A stretch of DNA of 64,000 bases from Aminobacter sp039907765 (GTDB lineage Bacteria > Pseudomonadota > Alphaproteobacteria > Rhizobiales > Rhizobiaceae). Made by a program: the position numbers and the translations under genes. Numbering within the stretch: position 1 is the stretch's first letter; every line of letters begins with the position of its first letter. The notes beneath the pieces were generated by a model. The model had not been told where the DNA came from. It ran no database searches and worked only from the letters and a program-made list of their open reading frames with translations. Location: contig NZ_JARDJI010000016.1 of assembly GCF_039907765.1 (NCBI RefSeq), positions 1 to 64,000 on the forward strand, in the 5' to 3' direction. This document shows, piece by piece, positions 8,974-17,097 of the stretch.

Positions 8974-9357
8974 CTAGCGCCCCGCGCCGAAGGACAAGAC
9001 CCGGGTGACCTCGGTGTAGTCGGACTCGATCACCATGATCGCCACGAACACCAGGATCACCAGCGGCGGCACGATGATGGCGTAGACGAGCGCCAGCCTC
9101 TCCCAGGCCATGTGCATGAACACGGCCACGATCAGCCCCGCCTTGAGCATCATGAAGGTGAGGATCAGCCCCCACCGCAAGAGGCCCTGCACGCCGAAAT
9201 AGTCGACCGCGTAGGAGCAGGCACTGAGGATGAACAGCCAGCCCCAAACGACCAGATAGAGCTTGATCGGATGCTGCTGGCCCTCTTCGTGAGCGACGGC
9301 GCGGGCGTGGCCGCCATGGCCGTGCAGGCCCTGATCCCCGACTTCTGTCTGTGTCAT
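8974..9357 (-). CDS. Cytochrome c oxidase subunit IV family protein
   Basis: A 127-residue protein. A His-rich polar N terminus (GLHGHGGHARAVAHEEGQQHP) leads into three hydrophobic segments of the bacterial caa3/aa3 subunit IV type (WGWLFILSACSYAVDYF; LILTFMMLKAGLIVAVFMHM; YAIIVPPLVILVFVAIMV). FMMLKAGLIVAVFMHM is characteristic of the family. It is the last gene of the minus-strand oxidase operon, 9 bp after the subunit III gene, and probably helps assembly or stability of the complex. Confidence 0.85.
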   Translation of the reverse strand: MTQTEVGDQGLHGHGGHARAVAHEEGQQHPIKLYLVVWGWLFILSACSYAVDYFGVQGLLRWGLILTFMMLKAGLIVAVFMHMAWERLALVYAIIVPPLVILVFVAIMVIESDYTEVTRVLSFGAGR

Positions 9358-9366
9358 CGCTTGACC

Positions 9367-10089
9367 TCACCAGAGATAGAAGAACGCGAAGATGAACACC
9401 CACACCAGATCGACGAAGTGCCAGTAGAGCCCCATGATCTCGACGCTCTCGTACTGGCCGCGCCGGCTGGTGAAGAAGCCGGGGGCGCCGGTGTCGTAGT
9501 CGCCCCGCCACACCTTGCGGGCGACGATCAGCAGGAAGATCACGCCGATCGTCACGTGGGTGCCGTGGAAGCCGGTGATCATGAAGAACGAGGAGCCGAA
9601 CTGCGCCGCACCCCAGGGGTTCTCCCACGGGCGGACACCCTCGGTGATGAGCTTGGTCCACTCGAAGGCCTGCATGCCGACGAAGGTCGCGCCGAGGGCG
9701 GCGGTCAGGAGCATCAGCGCCGCGGTCTTCTTGCGGTCGCGCCGGTAGCCGCAGTTGACGGCCATCGCCATGGTGCCGCTCGACGAGATCAGCACGAAGG
9801 TCATGATCGCGATCAGGATGAGCGGAACCTCGGAGCCGCCGATGTTCAGCGCGAACACCTCGCTCGGGTTCGGCCACGGTATCGTGGTCGACATGCGCGC
9901 GGTCATGTAGGCAAGGAGGAAGCAGCCGAACACGAAGGTGTCGCTGAGCAGGAAGATCCACATCATGGCCTTCCCCCAGGATACGTTCTTGAACGCCCTC
10001 TGGTCCGAGGCCCAGTCGGCGGCGACGCCGCTGAGGCCGGCTGGACGTTGCGCTCCGTGGTCGGCGTGTCCCAGCGTGGTGTCGGCCAT
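9367..10089 (-). CDS. Heme-copper oxidase subunit III (second homologue)
   Basis: A 240-residue subunit III of a heme-copper oxidase, with about five to six membrane helices. Recognisable parts are IFLLSDTFVFGCFLLAYM, GMQAFEWTKLI, FGSSFFMITGFHGTHVTIGVIFLL and the C-terminal VEIMGLYWHFVDLVWVFIFAFFYLW. The buried acidic residues and the HxxH-like helix (GFHGTHV) are typical. It follows a first subunit III homologue with an 11-bp gap, so the operon encodes two. It is thought to stabilise subunit I during turnover. Confidence 0.9.
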   Translation of the reverse strand: MADTTLGHADHGAQRPAGLSGVAADWASDQRAFKNVSWGKAMMWIFLLSDTFVFGCFLLAYMTARMSTTIPWPNPSEVFALNIGGSEVPLILIAIMTFVLISSSGTMAMAVNCGYRRDRKKTAALMLLTAALGATFVGMQAFEWTKLITEGVRPWENPWGAAQFGSSFFMITGFHGTHVTIGVIFLLIVARKVWRGDYDTGAPGFFTSRRGQYESVEIMGLYWHFVDLVWVFIFAFFYLW

Positions 10090-10100
10090 CCGCTTCCTCC

Positions 10101-10805
10101 CTAGCTCAGCAGCCTGCGGCAGATGTCGATGAATTCTGCGGCCCAGCCCATCAGCACCGAAAACAGCACGAACCAGACGACCAGCAGCACGTGCCAGTAC
10201 ATCGCGCAGAGTTCGGTCGAGAGCGTGAGCCCCTCGGCGTGGACCGCCCGCCGCGCCCGGAGATTGGTCCGCCCCAGCGCCACCAGGCCGCCGACGATAT
10301 GCAGGCCGTGCATGGCGGTCAAAAGGTAGAAGAAGCTCACCGCCGGATTGTCGAGGGCGTAGTAGCCCCGGCCGGCAAGATCCCGCCAGGCCAGGAGTTG
10401 CCCGCCCAGGAAGGCAAGCGATGCGAGCCCGCCGGCGAGCAGGGCGAGGCGAAGGTTGGTCAGCTGCCCTTTATGGGCGGCATGAACCCCGCATTGCAGC
10501 GCCGCACTCGCCAGGACCAGCATGCCGGTATTGAGCCAGAGCAGCCGCGGCACCGGCGCCGGCTGCCAGTCGGCATAGGCCATGCGCATGAAATAGGCGC
10601 TGATGAACAGCGCAAACAGCGCGCCGACGACCGTCAGGAACACGCCGAGCCCGATCTTGGCCGGATGCGTGAGCGGTGCCTCGGTCTCGGGATGCGCGGT
10701 CACCGGGCCGACTTCCAGCCACGGCTTGGACATCAGTCGCTGCCGCGCCAGCCACCAGCCGGCAACCGCCGTGATCGCAAGCATGAAGACGACGACGACA
10801 CTCAT
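10101..10805 (-). CDS. Cytochrome c oxidase subunit III-like protein (first homologue)
   Basis: A 234-residue membrane protein, shorter and more divergent than its neighbour but still of subunit III type. Seen are GVFLTVVGALFALFISAYFMRM, LLTAMHGLHIVGGLVALGRT and the closing ELCAMYWHVLLVVWFVLFSVLMG. Its start overlaps the end of ctaD by 4 bp (ATGA at 10802-10805), so it is coupled to subunit I. Tandem subunit III genes after II and I recall the coxMNOP-type clusters of rhizobia. Together with the next gene it may replace the seven-helix subunit III of classical oxidases. Confidence 0.82.
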   Translation of the reverse strand: MSVVVVFMLAITAVAGWWLARQRLMSKPWLEVGPVTAHPETEAPLTHPAKIGLGVFLTVVGALFALFISAYFMRMAYADWQPAPVPRLLWLNTGMLVLASAALQCGVHAAHKGQLTNLRLALLAGGLASLAFLGGQLLAWRDLAGRGYYALDNPAVSFFYLLTAMHGLHIVGGLVALGRTNLRARRAVHAEGLTLSTELCAMYWHVLLVVWFVLFSVLMGWAAEFIDICRRLLS

Positions 10806-12574
10806 GCCCTGTCGCCTTGCGTCAGCGGGCCCGGGTCGTTCTGGGAGATGAAGTCCTCCGGTGCGCCCGGCACGCTGTAGTCATAGGCCCAGCGGTAGAC
10901 GACCGGAAGCTCCTTGGCGAAATTGCCGTGCGGCGGCGGCGTCCCCGCCGTCTGCCATTCGAGCGTCGTCGCCCGCCACGGATTGTCGCCCGCCTGCCTG
11001 CCGTTGCGCAGGCTCCAGAACAGGTTGAACAGGAACACCAGCTGCGCGAAGCCGACCGTCAGCGCAGCGATCGTGATGAACTCGTTCAGCGTCTGCACCG
11101 AGTCCGGCACGAAGGCGGTGTCGCCGAGCTCGGGATAGCGCCGCGGCACGCCCACCAGCCCGATATAGTGCATCGGGAAGAAGATCAGGTAGGCGCCGAC
11201 GAAGGTGACCCAGAAATGGAATCGGCCCATCGCCTCGTTGAGCATGCGGCCGGTGATCTTGGGGTACCAGTGGTAGATCGCGCCGAACACCACCAGGATC
11301 GGCGCTACGCCCATGACCATGTGGAAATGCGCGACCACGAACATGGTGTCGGACAAGGGCACGTCGACGACAACGTTGCCGAGGAACAGTCCGGTCAGCC
11401 CGCCATTGACGAAGGTGACGATGAAGGCCAGCGCGAACAGCATCGGGATGGTCAGGTGGATGTCGCCGCGCCACAGCGTCAGGATCCAGTTGTAGACCTT
11501 GAGCGCGGTCGGCACCGCGATGATCAGCGTCGTGGTGGCGAAGAAGAAGCCGAAATACGGGTGCATGCCCGAAACATACATATGGTGCGCCCACACCACG
11601 AAGGAGAGCGCGCCGATGCCTACGATCGCCCACACCATCATGCGATAGCCGAAGATGTTCTTGCGCGCATGCGTGCTGATGAGGTCGGAGACGATGCCGA
11701 AGGCCGGCAGCGCGACGATGTAGACCTCCGGGTGCCCGAAGAACCAGAACAGGTGCTGGAACAGGATCGGGCTGCCGCCGCTGGTGGTGGACTGCTGCCC
11801 CATCTCGACGATCGCCGGCATGAAGAAGCTCGTGCCGACGATGCGGTCGAAGAGCATCATGACGCAGGCGACGAAGAGCGCGGGGAAGGCGAGCAGCGCC
11901 ATCACGGTTGCCGTGAAGATGCCCCAGACCGTCAGCGGCAGGCGCATCAGGGTCATGCCGCGGGTGCGCCCCTGCAGCACGGTCACCACGTAGTTGAGGC
12001 CGCCCATCGTGAAGCCGATGATGAACAGGATGAGCGACACCAGCATCAGTATGATGCCCCAGTCCTGGCCGCCTGGGGTGCCCGAGGTGATCGCCTGCGG
12101 CGGATAGAGCGTCCAGCCCGCGCCCGTCGGTCCGCCCGGCGCGAAGAAGCTGGCCACCAGCACCAATACGGCGAGCAGGTAGATCCAGTAGCTCAGCATG
12201 TTGGCATAGGGAAACACCATGTCGCGCGCGCCGACCATCAGCGGGATCAGGTAGTTGCCGAAGCCGCCGAGGAACACCGCGGTGAGCAGGTAGATGACCA
12301 TGATCATGCCGTGGATGGTCATGAACTGGTAGTAGGCCTCCGGCGTGATGAAGGCGAAGGCCTCGGGGAAGGCGAGCTTGAGCCGCATCAGCCAGGAAAG
12401 CACCAGCGCGACGAAGCCGATGGCCAGCGCCGTGCCGGCATACTGGATGGCGATGACCTTGGCGTCCTGCGAGAAGACGTATTTCGTCCACCAGCTGTGG
12501 GGATGATAAAGCTCGACCTCCGCCACTTCCGCGGGCGGGATCAGGTCTGCTCCATGAGGCGTGACATCGACCAT
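10802..12574 (-). CDS. ctaD: Cytochrome c oxidase subunit I (aa3-type, family A1)
   Basis: A 590-residue catalytic subunit with twelve membrane helices. It reduces O2 at the heme a3-CuB centre and pumps protons. GHPEVY is present (CuB His, cross-linked Tyr and the D-channel Glu), which marks family A1. The D-channel entrance GARDMVFPYAN, the AHHMY copper ligands, the K-channel Lys in PTALK and the heme His pair in HFHMVMG are also seen. ATG 12574 has AGAGGTG upstream; frame farther upstream is uninterrupted but runs into coxB. Second gene of the operon after subunit II. Confidence 0.95.
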   Translation of the reverse strand: MVDVTPHGADLIPPAEVAEVELYHPHSWWTKYVFSQDAKVIAIQYAGTALAIGFVALVLSWLMRLKLAFPEAFAFITPEAYYQFMTIHGMIMVIYLLTAVFLGGFGNYLIPLMVGARDMVFPYANMLSYWIYLLAVLVLVASFFAPGGPTGAGWTLYPPQAITSGTPGGQDWGIILMLVSLILFIIGFTMGGLNYVVTVLQGRTRGMTLMRLPLTVWGIFTATVMALLAFPALFVACVMMLFDRIVGTSFFMPAIVEMGQQSTTSGGSPILFQHLFWFFGHPEVYIVALPAFGIVSDLISTHARKNIFGYRMMVWAIVGIGALSFVVWAHHMYVSGMHPYFGFFFATTTLIIAVPTALKVYNWILTLWRGDIHLTIPMLFALAFIVTFVNGGLTGLFLGNVVVDVPLSDTMFVVAHFHMVMGVAPILVVFGAIYHWYPKITGRMLNEAMGRFHFWVTFVGAYLIFFPMHYIGLVGVPRRYPELGDTAFVPDSVQTLNEFITIAALTVGFAQLVFLFNLFWSLRNGRQAGDNPWRATTLEWQTAGTPPPHGNFAKELPVVYRWAYDYSVPGAPEDFISQNDPGPLTQGDRA

Positions 12575-12647
12575 CCAAACACCTCTTGCTGACTGTCGTG
12601 CTCTTCGCGGCTGCGCCGGCCCGGGCCGGCAGCGCCGAATGCGTCTC

Positions 12648-13493
12648 CTATTCAGCCTTCGCCGCGGTCCCGGCCGGTTCGGCCAGCGCGCCCACCTTGG
12701 CGGGCGCGGACAACTGGGCGAAGGTCGACTGCTGCTGCAGCCAGGTCGTGTAGTCCTGCTCCGTGTCGACGAGCAGCGTGCCGCGCATGAAGGCATGGCC
12801 CACGCCGCAGAGTTCGGCGCACAGCACCTCGAAGGTTCCAGTCCTGGTCGGCGTGAACCAGAAATAGGTGACCATGCCCGGCACCATGTCCATCTTGGCG
12901 CGGAACTCCGGCACGTAGAAATCGTGCAGCACGTCGATCGAACGCAGCAGCACCTTGACCGGCTTGTCCACCGGCAGGTGCAGGTCCGCCGCCTCCACGA
13001 CGACGTCGTCCTGGCCGTTCGGATCTTCGGGGTTCACACCCAGCGGGTTTTCCGGACTGACCAGGCGCGCATTCGACGTGCCCAGCTTGCCGTCGGCTCC
13101 CGGCAGGCGGTAGCTCCACTGCCATTGCTGGGCGACGACCTCGACCTCGGTCGCGTCCTTGGGAACGCTGATGAACTGGCTCCAGACGAAAAGCCCCGGC
13201 GCCAGCATGGCGGCGACGCCGACGGCGGTGATCGCGGTGAGCCAGGATTCGAGCTTGCGGCTTTCGGGCTCGTAGTGCGCCCTCGCTCCCTCCTTGTGGC
13301 GGAAGCGATAGACGCAATAGGCCATGAACAGCACCACGGCGGTGAAGACCGCTCCGGTGATCCAGAATGTGATGACGAGGGTGCTGTCGATGTAGCCCCA
13401 GTTGGAGGCTATCGGCGTCCACCACCAGGGGCTCAGCACGTGGAACAGCACCGAGCCGATGACTATGAGAACGAGCACGAGCGCAATGGCCAT
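12648..13493 (-). CDS. coxB: Cytochrome c oxidase subunit II (CuA subunit)
   Basis: A 281-residue subunit with two membrane helices (MAIALVLVLIVIGSVLFHVL and a second near residues 40-62) and a periplasmic cupredoxin domain. The CuA ligands are all visible: VLHDFYVPEF supplies the first His, and CAELCGVGHAFM supplies two Cys, Glu, His and Met. The AQQWQWSY electron-entry patch is conserved. No c-type heme motif is present, so this is aa3 and not caa3. It is the first gene of the five-gene minus-strand oxidase operon (II-I-III-III'-IV). Confidence 0.94.
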   Translation of the reverse strand: MAIALVLVLIVIGSVLFHVLSPWWWTPIASNWGYIDSTLVITFWITGAVFTAVVLFMAYCVYRFRHKEGARAHYEPESRKLESWLTAITAVGVAAMLAPGLFVWSQFISVPKDATEVEVVAQQWQWSYRLPGADGKLGTSNARLVSPENPLGVNPEDPNGQDDVVVEAADLHLPVDKPVKVLLRSIDVLHDFYVPEFRAKMDMVPGMVTYFWFTPTRTGTFEVLCAELCGVGHAFMRGTLLVDTEQDYTTWLQQQSTFAQLSAPAKVGALAEPAGTAAKAE

Positions 13494-13683
13494 CCTCAGT
13501 TCCTCCGGGCATCTCCCAGGGACTCTCTCCCTTCAGGAAGGCCGCGCGCCATCATAGCTTGATTTGCAAACGAAATACTAGGGGAACGCGCGCCGTCGCC
13601 CCGCGTCACATTCGCGGGCCCCCCGCGCCGCCGGAAACTCTTCCTCGTGCGCGCAAATCTTCTTGGAAAGACCAGCAAACACA

Positions 13684-13720
13684 AAGGGCGGCGCGCCGTC
13701 TGCCGGTCCGCGCCGCCCTT
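13684..13720 (-). terminator. Terminator of the copZ-like gene
   Basis: A 12-bp perfect stem (AAGGGCGGCGCG at 13684-13695 with its complement at 13709-13720) is followed on the minus strand by TTTGTGTTTG. It lies 20 bp past the copZ stop and shields the cox operon from copper-induced transcription. Confidence 0.75.
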
Positions 13721-13739
13721 CGTCGTGTAGCCGTGGCGC

Positions 13740-13937
13740 TCAGGCCGACTGCGCGGGGTAACCGGCGAGGTCGAGTACCTGGGCGATCTTCGTCGCTTCG
13801 GCCGAGGTGGCGATGGAGACGGTCTGCGACTTGAGATCGATCTCGACGCGCGCGCCGGCGTCGACACTCTGCACAGCCTTGGTCACCACGCTGGCGCAAT
13901 GGCCGCAGGTCATGTCCGGAACGCTCAACTTCAGCAT
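13740..13937 (-). CDS. copZ: CopZ-like copper chaperone (HMA domain)
   Basis: A 65-residue single heavy-metal-associated domain (MLKLSVPDMTCGHCASVV). The metal site is CGHC, with the usual hydrophobic core and the terminal LDLAGYPAQ. Such proteins bind Cu(I) in the cytoplasm and hand it to CopA or CueR. ATG 13937 has AAGGA upstream on the minus strand, which excludes the nine-codon extension. It diverges from copA and has its own CueR-type promoter (13980-14010). Confidence 0.88.
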   Translation of the reverse strand: MLKLSVPDMTCGHCASVVTKAVQSVDAGARVEIDLKSQTVSIATSAEATKIAQVLDLAGYPAQSA

Positions 13938-13979
13938 GTCTTTATCCTTGTTTCTGGCCGGCACTGGCGCCGTGTCCCG

Positions 13980-14010
13980 TAGGTGGTGATTCCAGCAACT
14001 GGAAGGTCAA
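13980..14010 (-). promoter_or_regulatory. CueR-type promoter of copZ
   Basis: Minus strand: TTGACC, a 19-bp spacer containing the perfect dyad TTCCAG-TTG-CTGGAA, then CACCTA. The over-long spacer with a central dyad is the hallmark of MerR-family copper promoters. Confidence 0.8.
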
Positions 14011-14139
14011 AGGTCACCTGGTAACGAATTCGTGATCGGTCGTCTGGGCGTGAATTTTCCGCCATCCGGATCGGAACAGCCCGATTAACCTCCATTTTTC
14101 AAACTCTTACTCAATTTTCACGAGGCCAGAAAAATCCTG

Positions 14140-14170
14140 TTGACCTTCCCAACACTGGAACCACTAGACC
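14140..14170 (+). promoter_or_regulatory. CueR-type promoter of copA
   Basis: TTGACC-N19-TAGACC with the dyad TTCCCA-ACA-CTGGAA in the spacer. It sits 35 bp before the copA start and matches the copZ and cueR promoters in layout. Confidence 0.85.
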
Positions 14171-14204
14171 TCGATGCGAAAGTGACGAAATGAGGTCTCG
14201 CACC

Positions 14205-16754
14205 ATGAATGCACCCCTGAATCCACCAAATCTGTCCGCAGGCGCCACCCGTCAGAGCTTCCCCATCGAAGGCATGACCTGCGCTTCCTGCGTGCGCCGC
14301 GTCGAGTTGGCCATCGCCAAGGTCCCGGGCGTGACGTCTGCTGCCGTCAACCTGGCGACTGAAAGCGCCGACGTCACCTTCGACCGCAGCGTCGAGTCGG
14401 GAGCCGTCATCTCCGCCATCCAGGGCGCCGGCTACGCAGTGCCGGTCGAAAAGTCGGAGATCGAGATCGAGGGCATGACCTGCGCCTCCTGCGTCCGCCG
14501 CGTGGAGCTGGCGATCGCGGCCGTGCCGGGCGTGCTCAAGGCGTCGGTCAACCTGGCCACCGAACGCGCCACGATCGAATCCTTTGCCGGCAGCGCACCG
14601 CGCACGGCGATCGACGCGGCCATCCGCAAGGCGGGGTACGAGCCGCGCCGCGGCGACACCGCCAACGCCGGCTCCGCTGCCGACAGCCGCGAGGAGGCCC
14701 GCAACCGCGAGCTTTCCCATCTCAAGCGCGACTTCGCGATCGCCGCCATCCTGACGCTGCCGATCTTCGTGCTCGAAATGGGCTCGCACCTGTTTCCGTC
14801 GATGCACCACTGGCTGCTGACGAACATCGGCCAGCAGCAGCTCTACCTCACCTATTTCCTGCTCGCCACCATCGTGCAGTTCGGGCCCGGCATGCGCTTC
14901 TACAAGAAGGGCGTGCCGTCGCTGCTGCGCATGGCGCCCGACATGAACTCGCTGGTCATGCTCGGCTCGACCGCGGCCTGGGCCTATTCGGTGGTCACCA
15001 CCTTCACCCCAAGCCTGCTGCCGGAGGGCACGGTCAACGTCTACTATGAGGCCTCCTCGGTGATCATCACGCTGATCATCCTCGGCCGCTTCCTCGAGGC
15101 GAAGGCCAAGGGCCGCACCAGCGAGGCGATCAAGCGGCTGATGGGCCTGCAGGCCAAGTCGGCGCGCGTCGAGCGCAACGGCGAGTTCGTCGACGTGCCG
15201 CTCGAGGAAGTCGCCGCCGGCGACGTCGTCCAGGTGCGTCCGGGCGACAAGGTCCCGGTCGACGGCATCGTCGTGTCGGGTTCGTCCTTCGTCGACGAAT
15301 CCATGATCTCCGGCGAGCCGATCCCGGTGAGCAAGGGCGAGGGTGCGGAAGTCGTGGGCGGCACGATCAACAAGACCGGCAGCTTCACCTACCGCGCCAC
15401 CAAGGTCGGCGCCGACACGCTGCTGGCCCAGATCATCCGCATGGTCGAGACCGCGCAGGGCTCGAAGCTGCCGATCCAGGCCCTGGTCGACAAGGTCACG
15501 TCCTGGTTCGTGCCGGCGGTGATGGTCGCCGCGGCGCTCACCTTCGCCGTCTGGCTGTTCTTCGGCCCCGAGCCTGCCGTCACCTTCGCGCTCGTCAACG
15601 CTGTCGCCGTGCTCATCATCGCCTGCCCGTGCGCCATGGGCCTGGCCACGCCGACCTCGATCATGGTCGGCACCGGCCGCGCCGCCGAACTCGGCGTCCT
15701 GTTCCGCAACGGCGAGGCGCTCCAGTCGCTGAAGACGACGCAGGTCGTGGCGCTCGACAAGACCGGCACGCTGACCGCCGGCAAGCCGGTCATGACCGAC
15801 CTCGAGGTGGCGAAGGGCTTCGACCGCGCCAAGGTCCTGTCGCTGGTGGCGAGCGTCGAGGCGCAGTCCGAGCACCCCGTGGCTGCCGCCATCGTTGCCG
15901 CCGCCAAGGAAGAAGGCCTTGCCGCGGCCGCCGTGGGCGAGTTCGAGGCCGTGCCCGGCTTCGGCGTCAGCGCCACCGTCGGCAAGCACCGCATCGCCGT
16001 GGGCGCCGACCGCTACATGACCAAGCTCGGCATCGGCGTGCAGGAATTCGCCGAGACCGCCATCAGCATGGGCCACAAGGCCAAGACCCCGCTCTACGCG
16101 GCCATCGACGGCAAGCTCGCGGCGGTGATCGCCGTGTCCGACCCGATCAAGGCAACGACGCCCCAGGCGATCCGCGCCCTGCACGACATGGGTCTGAAGG
16201 TCGCGATGATCACCGGCGACAACCGTCGCACGGCGGAGGCCATCGCCGCCCAGCTCGGCATCGACGAGGTGGTGGCCGAGGTCCTGCCCGACGGCAAGGT
16301 GGATGCCGTCAAGCGGCTGCGCGCCGGTGGCCGCGAGGTGACCTTCGTCGGCGACGGCATCAACGACGCGCCGGCGCTCGCCGAGGCCGATGTCGGCGTG
16401 GCGATCGGCACCGGCACCGACGTGGCGATCGAAAGCGCCGACGTGGTGCTGATGTCGGGCGACCTGCTCGGCGTGACCAATGCGATCGCCCTGTCCAAGG
16501 CCACGATCGCCAACATCAGGCAGAACCTGTTCTGGGCCTTCGCCTACAACGTCAGCCTGATCCCGGTCGCCGCCGGCGTGCTCTACCCGGTCAGCGGCAC
16601 GCTGCTGTCGCCGATGCTGGCGGCCGGTGCCATGGCGCTGTCGAGCGTGTTCGTGCTGGGCAACGCCATGCGGCTGAAGCGCTTCCAGGCGCCGGTCCGT
16701 GCCACGGCCGGCTCCCCCATCGGCGTCAGCCCAGCCCTGGCGAGCAGCCACTGA
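14205..16754 (+). CDS. copA: Copper-exporting P1B-type ATPase
   Basis: An 849-residue Cu(I) exporter of the inner membrane. Two N-terminal metal-binding domains each carry GMTCASC (near residues 22 and 90). Eight membrane helices follow, with CPC in IACPCAMGLATPT (about residue 472), the phosphorylation site DKTGT (about 518), the actuator motif SGEP and the hinge GDGINDAPAL (about 716). The TM7/TM8 residues YN and MxxSS (MALSSVFV) fit Cu(I) specificity. ATG 14205 is chosen because GAGG lies 9 bp upstream; ATG 14190 is the alternative. It leads the plus-strand copper genes. Confidence 0.95.
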   Translation: MNAPLNPPNLSAGATRQSFPIEGMTCASCVRRVELAIAKVPGVTSAAVNLATESADVTFDRSVESGAVISAIQGAGYAVPVEKSEIEIEGMTCASCVRRVELAIAAVPGVLKASVNLATERATIESFAGSAPRTAIDAAIRKAGYEPRRGDTANAGSAADSREEARNRELSHLKRDFAIAAILTLPIFVLEMGSHLFPSMHHWLLTNIGQQQLYLTYFLLATIVQFGPGMRFYKKGVPSLLRMAPDMNSLVMLGSTAAWAYSVVTTFTPSLLPEGTVNVYYEASSVIITLIILGRFLEAKAKGRTSEAIKRLMGLQAKSARVERNGEFVDVPLEEVAAGDVVQVRPGDKVPVDGIVVSGSSFVDESMISGEPIPVSKGEGAEVVGGTINKTGSFTYRATKVGADTLLAQIIRMVETAQGSKLPIQALVDKVTSWFVPAVMVAAALTFAVWLFFGPEPAVTFALVNAVAVLIIACPCAMGLATPTSIMVGTGRAAELGVLFRNGEALQSLKTTQVVALDKTGTLTAGKPVMTDLEVAKGFDRAKVLSLVASVEAQSEHPVAAAIVAAAKEEGLAAAAVGEFEAVPGFGVSATVGKHRIAVGADRYMTKLGIGVQEFAETAISMGHKAKTPLYAAIDGKLAAVIAVSDPIKATTPQAIRALHDMGLKVAMITGDNRRTAEAIAAQLGIDEVVAEVLPDGKVDAVKRLRAGGREVTFVGDGINDAPALAEADVGVAIGTGTDVAIESADVVLMSGDLLGVTNAIALSKATIANIRQNLFWAFAYNVSLIPVAAGVLYPVSGTLLSPMLAAGAMALSSVFVLGNAMRLKRFQAPVRATAGSPIGVSPALASSH

Positions 16755-16761
16755 CGCCTCT

Positions 16762-16786
16762 CCGGCCCGCCGCTCAGGCGGGCCGG
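16762..16786 (+). terminator. Hairpin after copA
   Basis: A perfect 10-bp stem, CCGGCCCGCC with its complement and loop GCTCA, is followed by a C-rich CCCCCTT run and no T tract. It is probably an attenuator or 3' stabiliser between copA and the glutaredoxin gene. Confidence 0.5.
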
Positions 16787-16816
16787 CCCCCTTCCAGGAC
16801 TTCCGAGGCCACGCAT

Positions 16817-17086
16817 ATGACCAACCAAACCGCATCCAGGATCGAGATCTATACGACGCCGACCTGCCCCGACTGCCTCGCGCTCAAGCGCTGGCTGGCC
16901 ACGCAGAACCTCGCCTATGTCGAACACGACCTGCGCGAGCCGGCCATCGCCGAGGAGGCCAAGCGCCGCACCGGCGTGCGCGTCGCCCCGATCACCGTCA
17001 TCGACGACATCCATGTCTTTTACGGCACCTTCGCCGACCAGCTCCGCGGGATCGAAGCGGTGCTCGGCAAGAGCCGCGCAGCCTGA
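16817..17086 (+). CDS. Glutaredoxin family protein
   Basis: An 89-residue thioredoxin-fold protein starting MTNQTASRIEIYTTPTC. The redox pair is CPDC at residues 17-20, followed by ALKRWLATQNLAYVEHDL, RVAPITVID (cis-Pro loop) and YGTFADQLR. CPDC differs from the CPYC of classical glutaredoxins. It sits between copA and a 2Fe-2S flavoreductase, 63 bp after the copA stop, which suggests thiol repair or Cu(I) handling during copper stress; that role is inferred. No close ribosome site is obvious at ATG 16817. Confidence 0.82.
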   Translation: MTNQTASRIEIYTTPTCPDCLALKRWLATQNLAYVEHDLREPAIAEEAKRRTGVRVAPITVIDDIHVFYGTFADQLRGIEAVLGKSRAA

Positions 17087-17097
17087 GCATTTTTTTC

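Noticed and set aside
14118..16835. A 905-codon open frame antisense to copA
   Set aside because: It mirrors the codon bias of copA, is low-complexity (Gly/Arg/Asp-rich) and has no family motif. The same applies to long antisense frames opposite the permease at 2755-4695, opposite ctaD and opposite the sulfatase.
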